This document shows, piece after piece, positions 36,466-48,585 of a DNA stretch of 64,000 bases. The stretch's first letter is position 1. Each line of letters begins with the position of its first letter. Origin of the DNA: Holothuria scabra (Eukaryota > Echinodermata > Holothuroidea > Aspidochirotida > Holothuriidae); contig CM074185.1 of NCBI GenBank assembly GCA_037179385.1, forward strand, positions 53,137,000 through 53,200,999. The letters are read 5' to 3'. The position numbers were made by a program, and so were the translations under genes. The notes under the pieces are model-generated. The model saw nothing but the letters and a program-made list of their open reading frames with translations. It was not told the DNA's origin and did no database searches.

Positions 36466-36719
36466 AGGTCAAGAGCAGTCCCCTAGAACTTATTTTGTAG
36501 CAACAGCTAAACATCACAATTCTCGTTTCATTTCTGTTCAAAGAATCTTTCATAATATTTTATTACTCCAATATAACATATGAAAGGTAAACCAAGCAGT
36601 AACTTCCCGTAAATTTCACATTTAAGGAGTAAAAATGTTGTCACATGACCCTCAACAGCCAATCATGAAACTGGGCAGTCTACTATACTGCTTCAAGTTG
36701 GGGCGACTGCTCCTGCCCT
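36466..36719 (+). mobile_element. TTAA MITE family 1, copy 2
   Basis: The element starts AGGTCAAGAGCAGTCCC and ends GACTGCTCCTGCCCT between TTAA sites. It lies in the gene 1 intron, 66 bp upstream of exon 2 in transcription order. Confidence 0.85.
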
Positions 36720-37239
36720 TTAATGTCATCCTTGCAAGACTAAATTCTTCCAACACATTACATTCCAACGACTTAAAACGTGACCCATACGTCATAGACT
36801 GCAGCAAAATATTCATTTAATCTTAATAAACAAATATTCTTAGTTGGTCTGTGAAATACCGAGGCACGCTCATTTGCATATAAAACTTAAAAGTTTTCTA
36901 AAGGGGTCTCGCACAGCTTAATAGCCAAATAATAAATTTCAAGAATTTGTATTTAAAGCCGGCATTCAAGCGAAACCCATTGACTGTGGTGAGCACTGTG
37001 TAGACTAAAATAACATACGGTAACCGAAGAGACCCATAGCCGCACCCAAGTGTGAATTAACTGAAGTCGCCTAGGAATTTGATAAGCCGTTGAGGGCTTA
37101 ACAAAAATGGAAATACTCCAGAAAAAATAGGTTACGCGTTGAGACATAATCGGTAAGTTTACGAAGTACTTCTTTAAGTAGGCTCTTTGTAGAGAAAATT
37201 GCAAAAGATGCTACTGATACTGATGTCAGTTTGCATTTT

Positions 37240-37830
37240 TTTGATTGATTTATTTGGTACATACAAAACACAAAACACAAAGAAATATAGAAGACAGTAA
37301 TCCAAAAAAGGAAGCTACAGGCAAAAACTGAAAGATAAGACATAAAATACGAGTAAAAGGAGTTACAAACAGAGTACCAGGGATAACCCAAAGAGTCTTA
37401 AAAAAGCTTATTTCCATTGGGGTCCCCAAGGACGAAACAAGAAACAATTGCACAAGGAAATGGGAGAAAGTTTGAATAATGCACTGGATGAAAGACACCG
37501 GCGAAGAGTAATAAAAGCAATGCTCCCTAGAGACATTGCTCTGCTAGAAGTAATTTGTTGCAAGATGATTCTTGACGCATAATTTAAAACGGAAAAGATT
37601 CTTAATTTGCTTTAATGTGTTAGGAAGGGAGTTCCAAAGTTCAATATCTGTAAAGAAAAAGGTGCGATCAGATGATCCTTTTATTCTGGGGACAAGGAAG
37701 TTAAATGGGACACCCCTCAGGTACTGTGTTGATAAATATCCTTCAATCTAACAAAACTGCATTTAAGATACTCGGGACATGTGTCGTTAAAAATCTTAAA
37801 AACCAGATTAAGTTTAAGTTGTTGCAATAT
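37240..37830 (-). mobile_element. LINE 3'-end fragment
   Basis: On the minus strand, 37560-37720 reads FLVPRIKGSSDRTFFFTDIE, LWNSLPNTLKQIKNLFRFK and KNHL before a stop, the usual end of a LINE ORF2. A 3' UTR follows that ends AAATAAATCAATCAA near 37240. Upstream (37720-37830) the frame is disrupted. Confidence 0.75.
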
Positions 37831-39966
37831 AAATAAATGTTAGCTAAATGTTGTTGCATTTAGCTAATAAATTTGTATTACAGGCTTATTGTATTTTGTA
37901 GCACTTCGGACACACATTTTAAGTGTGCAACACATTTATTTATACATATATATTAGCTACCTAGAGCAGCCTTATGACGTCAGCACTACTGACCAACCAC
38001 CATCAGCTGTAACCAAGTTCACGGAGAGTCCAACACGCCAGACAGCATGCTCTCCCCAGAAGCACTATAGCTCTCGCGCCCCCAACACCAACTTCTAGTG
38101 ACTACTAGCAAACCACAACGTAAGGACGCTGAAGTAATCCAACGGCTTCGCTGTAACCCAGCTACCTCCGTGGATATTTTTACTTAGCCAACTAAGCCCA
38201 TTTTTACTAGAAGTCTACTACTATCTCGGTGCTACTTTCACCAACTACACGTGTCGTTTTCAGGGGCGTAGCCAGTATGTAGCACTGTCGGGCCGGGCCG
38301 GGGCGACACTTTTTTGGCTAAGTCGTCTTTAAAAAATAAGCACATATAAAAATGGAACGTATAAAAATGAAAGGAAACTTCAAAATTGCCGAAATCGTCC
38401 ACTAAAATCTTGTTGATTTGAAACAATCATGACTCTACAACGCTTCCACCAGGGTCGCCCCAATCATATCACAGCCCCCCAAATGAAATCGTCTGAAATC
38501 GTGTTTAAGCTCTTTATTTTCGTAGGGGCGGGGTGAGGTATAAAGAGAGTCGTAGAGACCATCTCCTACAATCTGGAAGGGTCTGTGGAACCAAAATTTT
38601 CTCGGTGCGCTCCGCGCCAGCCGTGGTGGCGCTCCGCTTAGTTGGTTTGCCGTGTCATCTGGGTTTTGAACCACGAGATAACAGTGTAAGCTTAAGACAC
38701 CAAGGCGAGAGACATGTCAGATATTCTTCGCCACCGTTCTCTCACTGTTCTTTATTCAGTTGTCACATAGAAGTGAGAACTTTGAAGTAAAAATAACACT
38801 TTTGAGAAGGTTTTCATTAGGTTCAAATAGAGTCGTAGAGGCCATTTCCTGCGATCTGGCGGGTCTGTGAAACAAAAAAATTTCGGCGTACGCTCCGCTT
38901 AGATGGTCATTGGTCTCCCGTGTCTACATTAGTTAGGACAGTCACACTTTAAGGAGGTTTAATTTCTTTTTACAGTGAATTCTTTCCTTCGTTCTAGTCA
39001 AGTGATTATGGAATCCGACATGCAGCCGAAGGTTACTTTGTGAGAGCGACTTGAGAGCAGATATTTCTCGTAGATAGGATGAGGATGTCCATCCGATGAA
39101 GATTAAGTAGGAAAAAAAATGTGAGTGTTTTTAATTTCGTATATGTTATCCTCAACAAAATAAATATTGGAAACGGGATGAATCCGGCGGGCACCCACCC
39201 ACTAATATAAAAGGTTCTCAACCAGCAAAGATTTGAATCGCCTGCTGCCGACGGAGAGGGAGGTCATGATCACACCACAATACTGAACAATCTAACATTA
39301 GGATGCATTACATATAACATTGCATATTATATTGCACATGTTGAAGTGTATATTTGAACTTCATGTTTATTCACCTGACACTCCGCGTTGGTGTGTATAG
39401 TTAAATCAGGGAGGTGGTACTGGATGAAGATCCATTGAAATCTTTAATAATCCTGGCTCAGACCAATTCTGATGATTTATGCAAATGAGTAAAGGAGAAT
39501 AAGACAAAACATTGCTATCGGATTTTCGTATATTCTCACAGCCACTTGCATGTTCTAAAAGACAACCTCAAAAAGAGAAAAATATTGGGAACAAGACAAA
39601 TAGGTTGTAATCCGCATCCAAACGCTTCCAAACCGTCAAATTAATTTACACCCTTAAGCGGCTGGTAATATTAATGCAAGGAACAAATTTCCCGATCTGC
39701 TGTTCGACATCCAGCAGACCACTTAAAAGGCTTGAACTTGTTTCATAACACCTGTTCAGCCTATTGATTCATAAAGAACAACACACAAGAGAGATTAGTG
39801 TAGGCAACTGCTAGGGCTCAAAGAAAAAGGTTTTCGAGACCTTCATCTAATAACACGCCCTGGTTAAATCATACTAACTAATGAACGAACCAACCGACGA
39901 ACTAGCAAATTCAAAATTAAATATACAGACTACAGAGCCCAATATGGTGGTAGCAGGTATACGTAC

Positions 39967-40036
39967 CCTGTGTAAGGAACGATGGACCAACTGCGATTAA
40001 CAACCACACTCTTAAAGGGAATAGCCAAGGACTCAT
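39967..40036 (-). CDS. Gene 1 exon 1: signal peptide
   Basis: A 70-nt exon encodes 23 residues plus one base. It starts with an ATG at 40036-40034, followed by MSPWLFPLR and then a hydrophobic run, VWLLIAVGPSFLTQ, as expected for a cleavable signal peptide that sends the product into the secretory pathway. It ends at a strong donor (CAGG followed by GTACGT) in phase 1, which matches the phase-1 acceptor of the next exon at 36399. The joined codon reads Val and then Cys-Gly-Ser. No in-frame continuation past the donor is needed. The 5' UTR and promoter were not identified. The exon is too short for ordinary ORF listing. The call rests on the signal-peptide pattern, the donor quality and phase agreement, and would be settled by a transcript. 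Confidence 0.65.
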
Positions 40037-41280
40037 GGTGCACTGGAGGTGTGATCGACGTGTATTTGTATTGAGTCCTGCATCAATACTTGCTGCACTT
40101 ATCCGCTACCGAAACGTTACGTAAAAAGTTATCTCAAACTAAATCATTTGGATGGTTCACACAAAACATCTAGATATTTTTCTTGGGACACTGAGATCTC
40201 TCAACAATAATTACGTACTTACTGAGCCAGGCAATATTGTTTTCTTTTGAACATATTGTTCGCGTTTACGTCAGTGTGTAACCACTGTCGACAACTATAT
40301 CATAAATTTGATAGTGATAGTTATATTTCGTCTGTGAAGCGTGTATAGACTGTATGAATAGGACTATGGGATAGAAGTAATAACCGCATTTGACAATATT
40401 ACTCTTGTGAACGAGGCTATATGCTGGGGTGAACATTATTAGACCTCACTATATGCAACTTCAAAGGCAGCCACTCGTCACCTGAAAAGGGATTTTATAC
40501 CTTTATTCTACAAAAATTATCAATTGGCACAGCTCTTTGATTGACATCAAATTAAAAAACTGTGGAGGAACTCACAATATTGTACGCTGGTGTACGCATT
40601 TGGCACTAGCGGATGACAATGTTTATATCCTAACATTAGTGCAATTTAGTAGCAATAATTTTTCTTCAAAGGGTAGCTTATGAGGCACCAGATTGCATAT
40701 ATGGAAATGCCATTTCTCAAAATTTTAAAGGTAAGAAATTGTCCCCTCACCTGTGGCGGCCTAATTTGCCACTTTAAGTTCCTAAAACTACACAAACTTT
40801 GTAACTCTCAAAATTTTAAAATGTAGCAAATGTAGTACCAGATTGCATTGAAGGCCACCTAATCTTCCAAAGGGGGAGACCCTTTCAGCAGTTCAGCAGG
40901 CCGGGGATCACTCAGCGTACTGCATACCCCACCCTTCAGAGAAATTCTGCGTAAACGCCATATTATAGTAAACATCATGTACTGAGAGTGCTTTGATTGC
41001 ATGTTAGGGATTATATAGGGCACTCACCAGGGTACAGTGAACTGGGATTCAGTGAGTCTGGGTAAGGACGAGTCCAATACAGTGATAGAGAGACTTAAAG
41101 TAGGTTGGCTGAATTAAAAGAACCTTCTGTGGTGACGAATACCTGCCTTTAAGTGATTAAAAAATGACGAATTTATGAGTCGCAGGTACGCTAAGTGGAG
41201 GGGGGGGGGGGGCAATCTTTCTCTTGCGTTAGGGTAGATGCTCAGACACCATTCCCGAATACCTTCCTCGATCTTATGTA

Positions 41281-41356
41281 TGGTTAGGTCTAGGTTAGGT
41301 TTATGTTTAGGTTTCGGGGTTAGTTTAGGTCAGTTTAGATTAGGTTAGGTTAGATG
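41281..41356 (+). repeat. Degenerate TTAGGT tract
   Basis: TTAGGTCTAGGTTAGG and similar TTAGG-based words occur over about 75 bp. This is an imperfect telomere-like hexamer tract, probably interstitial or a simple repeat. A tiny CCCTAA-like patch also occurs at 10255-10285. Confidence 0.6.
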
Positions 41357-42937
41357 GATCTTGTGTAAAGTCCCTGAAGTCGTGTAAAATGTCGTGGTGA
41401 TGCCAAGGTACCCTACAAGTGATTCCCTAGAACCTCGACCAGCCTCTGGGTATATGATGACGCTCACTGCTTCCATTGCATGCGTCTGAACCTCACTACA
41501 CCCAGAAGCATGTCTCATCCATTTCAACCCACCTTAATACTCTGTTTTGACCAGGCGCTGGGCAGCTATATGTGGCCAACCAACTGTTGGTAAAAACGTG
41601 TCCATGCGTTGGTTTTTTAAAAAAAAACATTCAGCTGTTTAGAGAATATTGGTTAAAACCCCCAATCAGTTGATCCTTTTAAAGGCACTGCACATTTTAG
41701 GAGAGCACCTGTTGAACACTTTGTAACCAACAACTGGTTGGACATAGATACCGAATGCTTTCCAAAGGTTTTCTCAACTTTCAAGAGTGTAAGTGCCCTC
41801 GTTAATGGAGCCTCTCCTTCTTAAATGTAAAAGTTCCTGCAATAGGTCAGTACATGATGAGAACCTATAGGCCCAAAGCACTCGTTTTCACGCTCCACCT
41901 GGCTATCTTAATGCATACTTTTGTCAAAAACTGCACATTGGTGTTCGGCTTTTCGGGCTTGCGTTTGCGTGGTATACAGTTGTCCTTCCTTCACTTTTCT
42001 TCTTTACACATCGTCCCATCAGGCACAAACGGGAAGCTCCACTCATCTTTTAGGTTACATCACTGAAACCGTGATGTTGAACCTTTGTCATATGTTGTTA
42101 TATTATTTAACATTTTAGACCAGGTACCCTTTTTTCAAACTATGTGTAAAACCATTACAAGCTAGAACATAAAATAAAATCATACTTTTTAATTTCTTGT
42201 AATTATTCGATATTGAAATTGACTAACTGTGCTAATAATGTGCATTGTAATATGGTGGTACTCTTCAAAACCCTCGTTATCAATCCAATATGCACCTGGG
42301 CTTCAAATAGAGGCACTGGGCCTACCTCCGTGTTTCCATAAAAAATCACCCTGAGTAGGTTCAATCTCCCATTAACAGATTAATATAGTGTCCACATATT
42401 AAAAGAACCACATTAACCCCGCGAATTATCCCTGGAAACGGTCTGAATCCTGGAAATGTCGAGTAAAGAAAGCCAATTGGTTGTCAGTATCGGAGGGGGT
42501 AACCCCATTTCAAGACAGATCCTCGTCGCGCCCCATGTTAACGATCGCATGCAACGAGTAAATCTGCCACAGTCACTGTCTCGTTAAGGCATCGAATTAC
42601 AACCTCAGGGGTCAGACGCGAATCCAGTGGGTCCCGCCTTAGCTAAACCCCTTTCCGCCACATCAACAATAAAAAATAAGCGAAAATTAGCATTGTATTA
42701 AAATAGGAGAATACTCAAAGTGGGCCTTGCAGGCTTACGCTTCATTTCCTCTCAATACAAGTACAAACAAACCAACCTCCTGAGGCTGTGTGAATAACCA
42801 CGCGGATTTTCCGATGCCATTTGCCATCGCCAAAACACCCAGCAAGAATTTTCCAGTGCAATAGCTGCATACAACCGGTGTATCACTAATCGTTAAAGCA
42901 GCGAAATTGACTAATATTGTAGTTAGGATTTTAGGGC

Positions 42938-43555
42938 TGCTTATTGAGTTAGTTCATGAGATTCAACAAATTTTTGTAAACTTGTAAATTTTTCTTCACA
43001 TACCAATGACAAATGGCCAAGTTAGACAGTCCCCATATCCTACATACAAATACACTCTAAAAAATATCTGGTGAAATTTCACCAGATTCCAGGTCAGTAT
43101 AGCACCCACATAACCCTGGTTAATTTAACCAGTAATTTTAATTTAAATTAACAAAGAAACTGGTTAAAACTAGAAGAATAGCCAGTTATGTGGTTAAATT
43201 CACCAGTGTAATGGTTAAAGTGACCATGACTTCCTGGTAAAAAAATAACCCGGATTGTGTAGGTGATATATCAGCACGGATCCTGGTGAAATTCACCAGA
43301 CGGTTTTTAGAGAGTAACTGTTTTATGAGTGAGTACTGACAGTTCATTTTGGTTTTCAAAAATATGTGACCAGACACTTTCTCAGATTTTGCACAAAACC
43401 ATTACAAATCTGGACATCACAAATTTCAAAACCTTAACTTTTCCGTAACTATTGGACACAATACTTGTTTCACTGTTTAACTATAAGCATTGCCATGTGT
43501 TAGTGACCCTTTAACCCTTTAATTAAGTTATCGATATGAACTCATTGAGCCCCCT
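42938..43555 (+). repeat. Same dispersed repeat, split by a MITE
   Basis: It starts GGCTGCTTATTGAGTTAGTT and ends GAACTCATTGAGCCCCCTTA, interrupted at 43053-43314 by the TA-flanked MITE. Confidence 0.75.
43053..43314. mobile_element. TA-flanked hairpin MITE, 262 bp
   Basis: Ends CACTCTAAAAAATATCTGGT and the inverted CTCTCTAAAAACCGTCTGGT are followed by GAAATTTCACCAG or GAATTTCACCAG. TA lies on each side. The host repeat has an uninterrupted relative at about 24634-25005 (CAAATAACTGTTTTATG at about 24749), providing an empty site. Confidence 0.88.
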
Positions 43556-45599
43556 TAAGAGAAAATAACCGGTAATGCAGTAACCTTGCTAAATGATAAT
43601 TTACCAGTGCATTGATGAATAGCCAGATAATGTACTATACAATGTTGCAATTTTGGCTGCAACTTGACAGGTTATGGTGAAGTTGCAAAAGCTGAAAGGA
43701 TCCTTTGAAAAAGTGACAACCCCATTTTGTTGCAATGACATTTGCAGAATTTTCGCCCCACCCTTTAGATGATCGCAAGGCATCACAAGTCTCACTGAAT
43801 TACGACAGCTTCGCATGATCGAAAAAGATTCATTTCTAGCACTGGATTTTTTGGAGAAGACATTCACGACATTTTGTTGCCAAAACGCAACCCAATGGTA
43901 TCTGCGAAGCTTCCTAGAACTGAATGAAAGTCAAGAAATGTTTCCCGGTATCTCGGCGGACTGTTTGCGACAATCTCGCAACCATTCGCGGAATCATCTC
44001 GTACTGTGACCATTCGCGGTATATAGGCGACGTATTGATGAAGTATTGCCGCAGCAGCGGCTTCATGACGCTGAGCCTTCGGCGACATGTCGGAGATATT
44101 TTTGTCGCTGGCGTAATGACAAGGTTGCCGATCAGTCTCTAATTGATATGGGGGAGTGTCACCGACAAAGGGTTATGTTTGTATTCAGTAGCGACACCTG
44201 TTTCCAAGAACCATATGGTATCTCAACACTCAAGCCTGCCATTGAAAGCCTATATTGCAGGTGATGCGGCTCATGCATGCAAAAATTTTCCTTTTTCAAA
44301 AAAAAAAAAAAAAAAAAAACCAAGATGGCAATCCACGGAGTTGCATACTCCCGTCGCTAACATGTGCGCAAGTTGGTTACGGAGCTTGAACTATTTATGT
44401 GCTAGAAGTTTTATCTATGCTGTTTTTATGCTGCAGTAGAATGTCATTGACAAAATTACCATGTACTAAAACTCCATGCCACAATCCTTTGAAATTCCTA
44501 ATTGAAGTCGAAGGGAAGCGGGTTTTTTTTCGTTTCAAGGAAAGGAAGTTTTTTTTCGTAAGCTAGCGATAGGAAAGAATATGGCTCACACCAATCAAGT
44601 TCTTGGAACTATAGGCGCACCCCTTATTCAAAAAAAAAAAAAAAAACATCATTTGGATATTTAAATTCTGACACCGGATTTTGAAAGAACTGGAGAAATG
44701 GACTACCCAATCTTTGTAACGCTTGCTCTTTTAATCCAGTAGGCCTATCTAAGATTTTGGAACAAATTTATTTTTAAGATGTTGTTATCCCCTTGCAACA
44801 CTATAAAAAAAGCAACGATCTTGGCTGTTACACTAAACTGATACGGATATGGACGCAACGATTATAAAAGTAAGACGCTTTCGGGGACGCTTTAGACAAG
44901 TGCGTAATTGTTATTATTCAGGCGCTAGCTGGACGTATTCTCCATTTTGACGCAACGGCAAACTTCACGTGTGTCGAGCTGATATGCACATCAAGTGCGT
45001 CTCAATTAAAAAACTGGTCGTGTGCGCGATGTTGAACGTGTGGCGTTAGAAGATTTTCGGCCGACGCACAAACATTCTTTGCGTACTGGCCTGTGGCGAA
45101 TCCTAGCCCGTGGCAAGGAAATTGTCACGTACGTTTTTTTGGCGATGCTTCAGAAACGCCAGGTTTTAAGGGCACTAATTTGTACGATAGGTAGGTCCTA
45201 TGCCTAACCTAATGTTGGTCACCCACAGTTTCATATCTTGGGTTACAACTCAAGCCTATGAGTGGCGTAGGTCTAGCCCCAGACCTAGCTTACATACCGT
45301 TAACCAGCTTCAGATTTCAAGTCTAGCCCTAGGTTTGACTTTAACTTTCATATTACTAGGCCTAACAGTTACAGCAATTTTGGAGTGAAAACAACTGTCT
45401 GTATAGACCATTTGAGAACACTCTAGATATAAGGGCTATCAAAGCGAAGTGCAGGAACTTAAAAATCTCACTGCAGCATACAACCTAGTGAAAAAAGAAT
45501 GTGAGTTGTGAAGACGAGACTGCTACTACGAAGTACTAAACTAGGAGTCTAGCTTATTTATATTAATTGATGAAAAATAGGCTAGTTACAAAACATTAA

Positions 45600-46510
45600 A
45601 GTGGGCATGACACGGCCAAAGTAAGTTCCTCGGTAACTGTTCTTTCGGGGTACACCTTGACATAAAGTGAATGATTTCCCTACTAAATTATGTCCATAAA
45701 TACCGAAATACGACGTTTTGAATTCCCAATTACAGGCCAGGCTCAGCCCATTTGAAATTCGAAAGCGAAAAAACGTATGTGAACGCGTCTCAAAAATGGT
45801 GAAGTCATTGGAAGCACGGGTAGCAACACTGTACCAGAGAGCTCACAATCATCGAATCAATGTGCATGGCAACATGTGTTAGCGCACACATAATTGCAAA
45901 CACCGGTGCTACAATAGCAGTGAGCGTGGCCACTGACATTGTGAATTGTGCATTGCACGGTTACTGTTTAGTATTCGCAATAGCATCTTCACCAAACAGC
46001 TCATACAGTAAAGACGCGCTCGTAGTGGGGACGCGCTTGTTGTGGTCTGCCCATACATATTCATAGCTGTTCTTATAGCGCCCGAACCGCGTCTTTCTTG
46101 CACAAAAGCAGAACTATTTTTACCCGCGCGCATGTACACACGAACATATTGGCCAATGATTTGCTCCGAATCCCCACCATGGTCCGCGCCTTTGCCTCTG
46201 TATGTTTGACTCTGTATTGTGATGCAATCTTTTTCATTAGGTTGCTAAGATCAGATAACTTAACCGAGCGTTACATTAGTTCCACATCTAGATGCGCGCC
46301 GTAGGGAGGGGTTTGTGCCGGCAATTGCGTCATAAATGTCAGGTGAGCTGTTGCGGCATTTTTCGAAAATGAATTTCGAACGCAGTTTTCCTTCGAATAT
46401 CATTTATGCCGAATTGTACGGGTTTTTAATGGGGTGTGAGATGATATTTGTAAAATTCTGTATCTAATCTTGCAATACACAAAAGTTTTTGTGGCCGTGT
46501 CATGCCCACT
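45600..46510. mobile_element. TTAA-flanked DNA element, 911 bp
   Basis: Perfect 19-bp ends AGTGGGCATGACACGGCCA occur in inverse orientation, with TTAA at 45596-45599 and 46511-46514. TTAA duplication with AG-starting ends fits Kolobok or a piggyBac-derived MITE. No transposase frame is present. LINE-like sequence starts directly at the right TTAA. Confidence 0.88.
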
Positions 46511-46514
46511 TTAA

Positions 46515-47700
46515 CCTTGGACAATCTGTAACGTGAACTACTGTTACTGAATATTCTTGAAAGATGTTTTGGTGTTTGTGATGTTGCAAAAGATTGGATA
46601 TCATCTTATTTGTCGGATAGGCAGTTCAAAGTTTCTATAAATAATTCCTTTTCTGCGCCACTAAACCTTGACTTCTCGGTACCTCAAGGCAGTATTAATA
46701 ACCCAGTGTATTTCACTTGTTACTCTAGTACGATGAATACTTGTGTCACTGATGACCAATCCCTCATTGGTTATGCTGATGACCACAGCATTTACACTAG
46801 TTTCAGAGCAGGAGACGTTTCTTCTGAAGTGGATTCCATTAAAAAACTCTCTTCGTCGCTAGGAAAAGTGAAAGACTGGATGCCGTGTAACCGTCTTAAA
46901 ATGAATGACGAAAAGTCTGAATTTATCATTTTTGGAAGTAAGGCCCAATTGACAAAATGTATAGCAAATGTTATTTCTATTGGTGACATACCCATTCGTA
47001 GGTCTGAGAAAATTAAATTACTTGGTGTGTTTCTGGATGAATCCCTTAATCTCAAGTATCACATATCTATGAAAGCAAGGGCATCCGCCCTCGCTATGTA
47101 TAATTTGAAGAAGATCCGTAATTATCTAGACAGAGCAAGTTGTCTTAAATATGCTAATGCTCTGATTTTTTCACATATGGATTATTGTAATAGCCTGTTC
47201 ATTAACCTTCCGGACTCTACGTTACATCCACTTCAAAGAATTCAAAACCTTACTGCTAAGTTAATCCTCGGTAGATCCAAATTTGACAGTGCCTCTGCCG
47301 CTTTGAAAGAGCTACACATTCTGCCCATCAAAGCTCGTATTCAGTATAAGATTCTTCTCCTTGTGTTTAAATGTCTCCACAATTTAGCACCAACTTATTT
47401 ATCAGGGTTGATTGAACTCAAAGCGTCCTATTATGCTACTAGATCTTCAAAAGGTTTACTTCTTAAGGTTCCTTTCACCACTCGCAGTTCTTTTGCGGAT
47501 CGTTCTTTTATGGTCGCTGGCCCGAAGCTTTGGAATGCCCTCCCGATTCATATACGGCAGTTGCCTTCTATTAATTCTTTTAAGGATGCTTTGAAACTTA
47601 TCTTTTTAGGAAATCTTTTTCTTGATTTTTGTTCTTTGTAAAGCGCCATTGAGTGTGTTTCATCACAGTAATGTGCGCTATATCAAGTTTTGCAACCTTA
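46515..47700 (+). mobile_element. LINE fragment, reverse transcriptase C-terminal part
   Basis: An open frame runs from about 46532 to 47641. It encodes part of an RT fingers/palm region (ISSYLSDRQFKV, FSVPQGS), the catalytic YADD box (about 46773-46784) and the thumb and C-terminal tail (LLGVFLDESLN, MDYCNSLF, RIQNLTAKLI, LKELHILPI, GPKLWNALP). These are standard for non-LTR retrotransposons of the CR1/L2/jockey group. The N-terminal RT and endonuclease are missing. It ends in an AACCTTAACC tail, a typical LINE 3' microsatellite. VPQGS with a following N instead of the usual V-L-G-P suggests decay. It is not a host gene. Confidence 0.88.
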
Positions 47701-48585
47701 ACCTTAACTATGTCCTTGGTTGCCATGACAACCAAACATATCGTTACAACTTATCATGCCTAGGCTATTGCTCTTAAATTTTCAGGTTTGTGCGATGCTT
47801 CCGTTAAAAGTTAAAGTGAATACAAAAAAAGTATTTGACCCCCTGTCTCGTGACCTTTGACCTTGGTTGCCATGGAAACTACATATTTTGGTAGAACTAG
47901 TCTACCCTATTACACTTGTGAAGTTTCATGTAAAATGAAGTTTTTCTTTTGAAGTTTTAGTAGAAAATATTAAAAAAAAGTGTTTTTTGTAAAATGTGAC
48001 CTTTGACCTCTAATCTTTGACCTTTACTTCCGAGGGTCTGGGAGACATAAGTTCCCACTCTGGAGTACCCACCTACCAATTTTGAAAAGAATCGGTCCAG
48101 CCCACTAGGAGGAGTTTGAGGGACAAAAAGGTTGTTTTACGGAACAAATTATCACTTGAAATTTTTGTTCCACTCTACCACTTGACCTTTGACCTCTGTT
48201 GCTACGGCAACCACATTTTTGGCAGGTCTAGACGCAATCACCATATGTGTGAAGTTTCGTGTCTGGAAAACGTTTTGTTTTGGAAATATAGCAGAAAATG
48301 TGATTTCACTAAATTTGACCATTGACCTGTAACCTTTGACCTTCACTTCCGGTTGTGTATTAAAATGCAATTGTTCTATTTAAGGTACCATCCCACCAAG
48401 TTTGAAGAAAATCGGCCCAGCCGTTTACAAGATATTAGGAAAACCAAATTGAACACACACACACTCACCCACCAACACACACACGGACAGGTTTCGACCC
48501 CTCTCTCAGCCCTGGACCTTCAGTCACCACGGAGTACCTCACCATGGGTTAGACCTCGAGACTAGTAACCTGGGAAAATTAACCG
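47700..48585 (+). repeat. Repeat rich in TGACCTTTGACC
   Basis: It contains several TGACCTTTGACCT words spaced unevenly, GTTGCCATGGAAAC/GCTACGGCAACCAC, and AATCGGTCCAGCC / AATCGGCCCAGCC followed by a short (CA)n near 48453-48485. No protein frame was recognised. It follows the LINE tail and precedes the right arm of the 4.9-kb element. Confidence 0.6.

Larger units (their letters stand above)
3274..40036 (-). other. Gene 1 span: secreted HYR/EGF modular protein (3' end outside window)
   Basis: I infer one transcription unit because twelve exons on the minus strand share the same intron phase (1-1) and follow a sensible order: signal peptide, Thr-rich linker, six HYR domains, four calcium-binding-type EGF domains. 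The sequence shows acceptor AG and donor GT at each exon edge, and open codon phase across the joins except at the frameshifted exon 19796-20019. HYR domains (hyalin repeat, an Ig-like fold) with EGF domains are known from extracellular adhesion and matrix proteins, such as hyalin-related and SVEP1-type proteins. A secreted or surface adhesive or recognition role is therefore likely. The last visible EGF exon ends with a good donor, so more exons should lie left of position 3274. Whether all exons belong to one transcript is unproven; two adjacent genes remain possible between the HYR block and the EGF block. Confidence 0.65.
40037..44320. other. Intergenic region upstream of gene 1
   Basis: No protein-coding exon was recognised. 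It should include the promoter and 5' UTR of gene 1 near 40037-40300, but no convincing TATA or initiator could be picked. It contains a G run (41197-41212), the TTAGGT tract, and the repeat 42938-43555 with its MITE. The block 41840-42270 resembles part of the same dispersed repeat. Confidence 0.5.

Noticed and set aside
37889..38098. Plus-strand frame with a Thr/Pro/Ser-rich stretch
   Set aside because: It looks like a linker peptide, but it has no phase-consistent splice sites, is on the strand opposite to gene 1 and ends in ordinary non-coding sequence.
48450..48490. Short CA repeats considered as a CRISPR-like array
   Set aside because: A simple microsatellite without spacers.
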